A stretch of DNA of 18,158 nt, from positions 1-18,158 of the forward strand of contig CALAEU010000152.1 of the NCBI GenBank assembly GCA_937891215.1, read 5' to 3'. Below, one piece after another: positions 16,284-18,158 of this stretch; the first letter of the stretch is position 1; each line of letters begins with the position of its first letter. This stretch comes from an uncultured Clostridia bacterium. GTDB taxonomy: Bacteria; Bacillota_A; Clostridia; Oscillospirales; Acutalibacteraceae. Made by a program: the position numbers and the translations under genes. Below the pieces are notes generated by a model. That model worked only from the letters and a program-made list of their open reading frames with translations, did no database searches and was not told the origin of the DNA.

Positions 16284-17731
16284 AATTATTTTGTATATCA
16301 CACAGTTACCATTACGAAATAGAAAATGTTATAAGATTGTTTTTACCTTTTCAGAAAATTCTTGTTTTAAAAGAAAGAGAAGAACTTTCAGGGGATTATC
16401 TTTACACAGAAAAACAAGAAGAAAATGGAAAAATTACTCTTATTTCAGAATTTTCCTTCGGCGGTAAAGAACAGAAAAGCAAAACAGAATATTTTAATAT
16501 AAATGATAATGATACAGAATTGTATTTAGCTGGAATGGTGCTTGAGCAATTTATAAACGAGTTCAATTTCAAACCAAACTGGGGTATTGTAACAGGTGTA
16601 CGGCCGTCAAAACTTATGGCATCTGTTATAGATGAAGTCGGTGAAGAAAATGCAAAAGAGCATTTTATAAAAAAATTCCTTGTTAAACCTAATAAAGCAG
16701 AAATGGCTTTTAATGTTGCTAAAATGGAAGAGAAAATTATAAAATCTGCTGACGGAGACTCTTTCAGCCTTTATATTTCTATTCCTTATTGCCCTACAAG
16801 GTGCAGTTACTGTTCATTTGTATCTCATTCTATTTCAAATGAAAAAGCAAGAGATTTAATTCCACAATATGTTGAAAAACTTTGTGAGGAATTAAAAGTA
16901 ATTGCAGAAATAGCAAAAAATAACGAGCTTTATTTAAAAAGTGTGTATTGGGGTGGTGGAACACCTACTACTTTAACTCACGAGCAGTTAGACACCATTC
17001 TCACAGAAATTGAAAAAGATTTTGATTTGACAGAGTGTATAGAATATACGGTTGAAGCAGGTCGTCCTGATACAATTACAAAAGAAAAACTTGAAGTTTT
17101 AAAGAAACATAATGTAAACAGAATAAGTATAAACCCACAGACTTTCAATAATTCTGTTTTAAATGAAATAGGTAGAAGACATTCGGCGGAAGATGCTATT
17201 GAAAAATACAATATGGCAAGAGAAACAGGTTTTGATTCTATAAATATGGATTTAATAGCAGGACTAGATGGTGAAAAATTCAAAGATTTCAAAAAGTCAC
17301 TAAATACTTGTCTACTTCTTAATCCTACTGATATTACAGTACATACTTTGAGTGTAAAAAACACTAGTAATTTAAAACTAAACGGTGGTCGTATGAGCAA
17401 CGCAAAAACCGTATCAAAAATGGTAAGTTATGCTAGTAATACACTTGCAAATTATGGCTATAATCCGTACTATTTGTATAGACAAAAGAACATGGTAGGC
17501 AATCATGAAAATATTGGTTATACTAGGGATATGTCATGTGTATTCAATATTATCAGCATGGAAGAATTAGCTAGTGTGGTTGCTTGTGGTGCAAATGCTA
17601 TTAGCAAAAAATACACTATTGAAAACAATAGAATAGATAGGTTTGCTTGTGTTAAAAATATCAACGATTATATTACTAGAATTGATGAGTTAATAGAAAA
17701 GAAAATCAACCTATTTAAGGGCGATAATTAG
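16280..17731 (+). CDS. hemZ: HemZ, oxygen-independent coproporphyrinogen III dehydrogenase-like radical SAM protein
   Basis: HemZ belongs to the HemN-related radical SAM enzymes annotated as converting coproporphyrinogen III to protoporphyrinogen IX without oxygen. The iron-sulfur cluster motif CPTRCSYC gives C171, C175 and C178. The SAM-binding GGGTPTTL is near 225, followed by EYTVEAGRPDTI, RISINPQTF and MDLIAGLDGE blocks. The first 160 residues are the HemZ-specific extension, with GIVTGVRPSKL near 105, and the C-terminus has NPYYLYRQKNMVGNHENIGY. The 483 residues are full length. No other haem genes are in the window, and several HemN relatives do different chemistry, so the exact reaction is uncertain. 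The gene ends the recJ-rel-dtd-MBL series. CTAG tetramers become frequent in its last third, from about 17267. No terminator hairpin is seen after the stop. Confidence 0.93.
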   Translation: MKLFCISHSYHYEIENVIRLFLPFQKILVLKEREELSGDYLYTEKQEENGKITLISEFSFGGKEQKSKTEYFNINDNDTELYLAGMVLEQFINEFNFKPNWGIVTGVRPSKLMASVIDEVGEENAKEHFIKKFLVKPNKAEMAFNVAKMEEKIIKSADGDSFSLYISIPYCPTRCSYCSFVSHSISNEKARDLIPQYVEKLCEELKVIAEIAKNNELYLKSVYWGGGTPTTLTHEQLDTILTEIEKDFDLTECIEYTVEAGRPDTITKEKLEVLKKHNVNRISINPQTFNNSVLNEIGRRHSAEDAIEKYNMARETGFDSINMDLIAGLDGEKFKDFKKSLNTCLLLNPTDITVHTLSVKNTSNLKLNGGRMSNAKTVSKMVSYASNTLANYGYNPYYLYRQKNMVGNHENIGYTRDMSCVFNIISMEELASVVACGANAISKKYTIENNRIDRFACVKNINDYITRIDELIEKKINLFKGDN

Positions 17732-17742
17732 AAAAATATATA

Positions 17743-17771
17743 TTGATTTTTATGTCAAAATAGTGTATAAT
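17743..17771 (+). promoter_or_regulatory. Promoter of the unidentified repeat-protein gene at the right edge
   Basis: TTGATT (17743-17748) and a perfect TATAAT (17766-17771) with a 17-base spacer lie just after the hemZ stop. The predicted start is near 17778, leaving a leader of about 45 bases with a small TAGTT-GGAA-AACTA hairpin (17779-17792) and then an A-rich run before the ribosome site. Confidence 0.75.
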
Positions 17772-17822
17772 AATAGTGTAGTTGGAAAACTAATAAAAAA
17801 AATAAAATTTTGAGGTGATATT

Positions 17823-18158
17823 ATGCCAATTCCTCCTAATCAATATTATAAAGCAAGAAAAAGAGCTGCTGCTAGAAGAAGACAAGCAGAATTAGAAAAA
17901 CAAACAAAAGATACAGAAATTAAAAATCCAGTAGGCCCAGTTGTAGAAAATCCTACAGGTTCTCGTGTTGTAGATCCTGCAGGTGATTACTTGGCAAATG
18001 TTAAAGGCACAGTTGTAGAAAATCCTATTGGTGCTTATGTAGAAAATCCGTCTGATAATCTAGGTAAACATCTTCCACCAATGGAACAAGAAGATCACAA
18101 TATTCTTATGAAGAAAATGGGTGATGCTATAAATAGCACAGCTGTTCAAAGCAAAGTA
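17823..18158 (+). CDS. Unidentified protein with VENP-x-G repeats, cut by the right edge
   Basis: I do not recognise this gene. An ATG with GAGGTGAT directly upstream and a dedicated promoter opens 112 codons with no stop before the window ends. Residues 1-25 are strongly basic (YYKARKRAAARRRQAELEK). Residues about 30-80 contain loosely repeated units: IKNPVG, VVENPTG, VVDPAG, VVENPIG and YVENPSD. The rest is polar and charged (MEQEDHNILMKKMGDAIN). No signal peptide, membrane segment or cysteine is seen. An 18-base exact direct repeat within it (17938-17955 and 18010-18027, 72 bases or 24 codons apart) shows that at least part of the array arose by in-frame duplication. It is not the hisS or aspS often found after hemZ. 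A structural, nucleic-acid-binding or mobile-element protein is possible, but nothing in view decides this. Confidence 0.75.
   Translation, partial: MPIPPNQYYKARKRAAARRRQAELEKQTKDTEIKNPVGPVVENPTGSRVVDPAGDYLANVKGTVVENPIGAYVENPSDNLGKHLPPMEQEDHNILMKKMGDAINSTAVQSKV
17938..18049 (+). repeat. Coding direct repeats in the right-edge gene
   Basis: CAGTTGTAGAAAATCCTA occurs exactly at 17938-17955 and again at 18010-18027. A shortened copy, GTAGAAAATCC, is at 18039-18049, and a diverged one (GTTGTAGATCCTGCAGG) starts near 17966. Each encodes V-[ED]-(N)-P. The spacing between the two full copies is a multiple of three. Confidence 0.85.

Noticed and set aside
17779..17792. TAGTT-GGAA-AACTA hairpin after hemZ as a terminator
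   Set aside because: The stem is only five pairs and is followed by A residues rather than T on the plus strand; it lies downstream of the new promoter, in the leader of the last gene.

Overview
The window looks like the chromosome of a low-GC Gram-positive anaerobe of the Clostridia (a Ruminococcaceae/Oscillospirales-like organism is my best guess). The support is: AT-rich DNA; strong AGGAGG/AGGTGA ribosome sites with occasional TTG and GTG starts; a bifunctional Rel of Gram-positive type; RsfS-YqeK-NadD and RecJ-Rel-Dtd gene blocks; and HemZ, an oxygen-independent radical SAM enzyme. The assignment rests on gene content and order only.

Left half (minus strand, read from 8204 down to 1). 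A promoter near 8239-8267 drives an M29 aminopeptidase and then a metallophosphoesterase fused to a TPR-like C-terminus. A second, near-consensus promoter (5103-5131) drives a tight operon nadD-yqeK-rsfS-leuS with two ATGA overlaps, closed by a hairpin terminator (1032-1078). Beyond it a third promoter (977-1005) drives a D12-class adenine DNA methyltransferase. Ten bases after that gene comes the first 25 codons of another gene that runs off the left edge; it is probably the partner of a restriction-modification pair.

Right half (plus strand). Divergent from the aminopeptidase lies a monocistronic secreted protein of 784 residues: signal peptide, short BspA-type LRR-like segment, five Fn3-like modules and a C-terminal NodB polysaccharide deacetylase, with its own promoter and terminator. 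Then comes a housekeeping operon from a promoter with an extended -10: recJ, rel (bifunctional (p)ppGpp synthetase/hydrolase), dtd (D-aminoacyl-tRNA deacylase), an MBL-fold hydrolase and hemZ. The last four genes are packed with overlaps or gaps of a few bases. The window ends in an unrecognised gene with its own promoter. It encodes a basic N-terminus followed by V-E-N-P-x-G repeats and is cut by the right edge.

Most of the window is conserved core biology: translation quality control, NAD synthesis, alarmone control, DNA repair. The less ordinary parts are the two ends (candidate restriction-modification pair; unknown repeat protein next to an abrupt rise in CTAG frequency inside hemZ), the phosphoesterase-TPR fusion and the modular secreted deacetylase. 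I saw no tRNA, rRNA, CRISPR array, insertion sequence or riboswitch. No stretch longer than 300 bases lacks a gene; the largest gaps are about 204 bases (8205-8408) and 158 bases (935-1092), and both are accounted for by promoters or a terminator.
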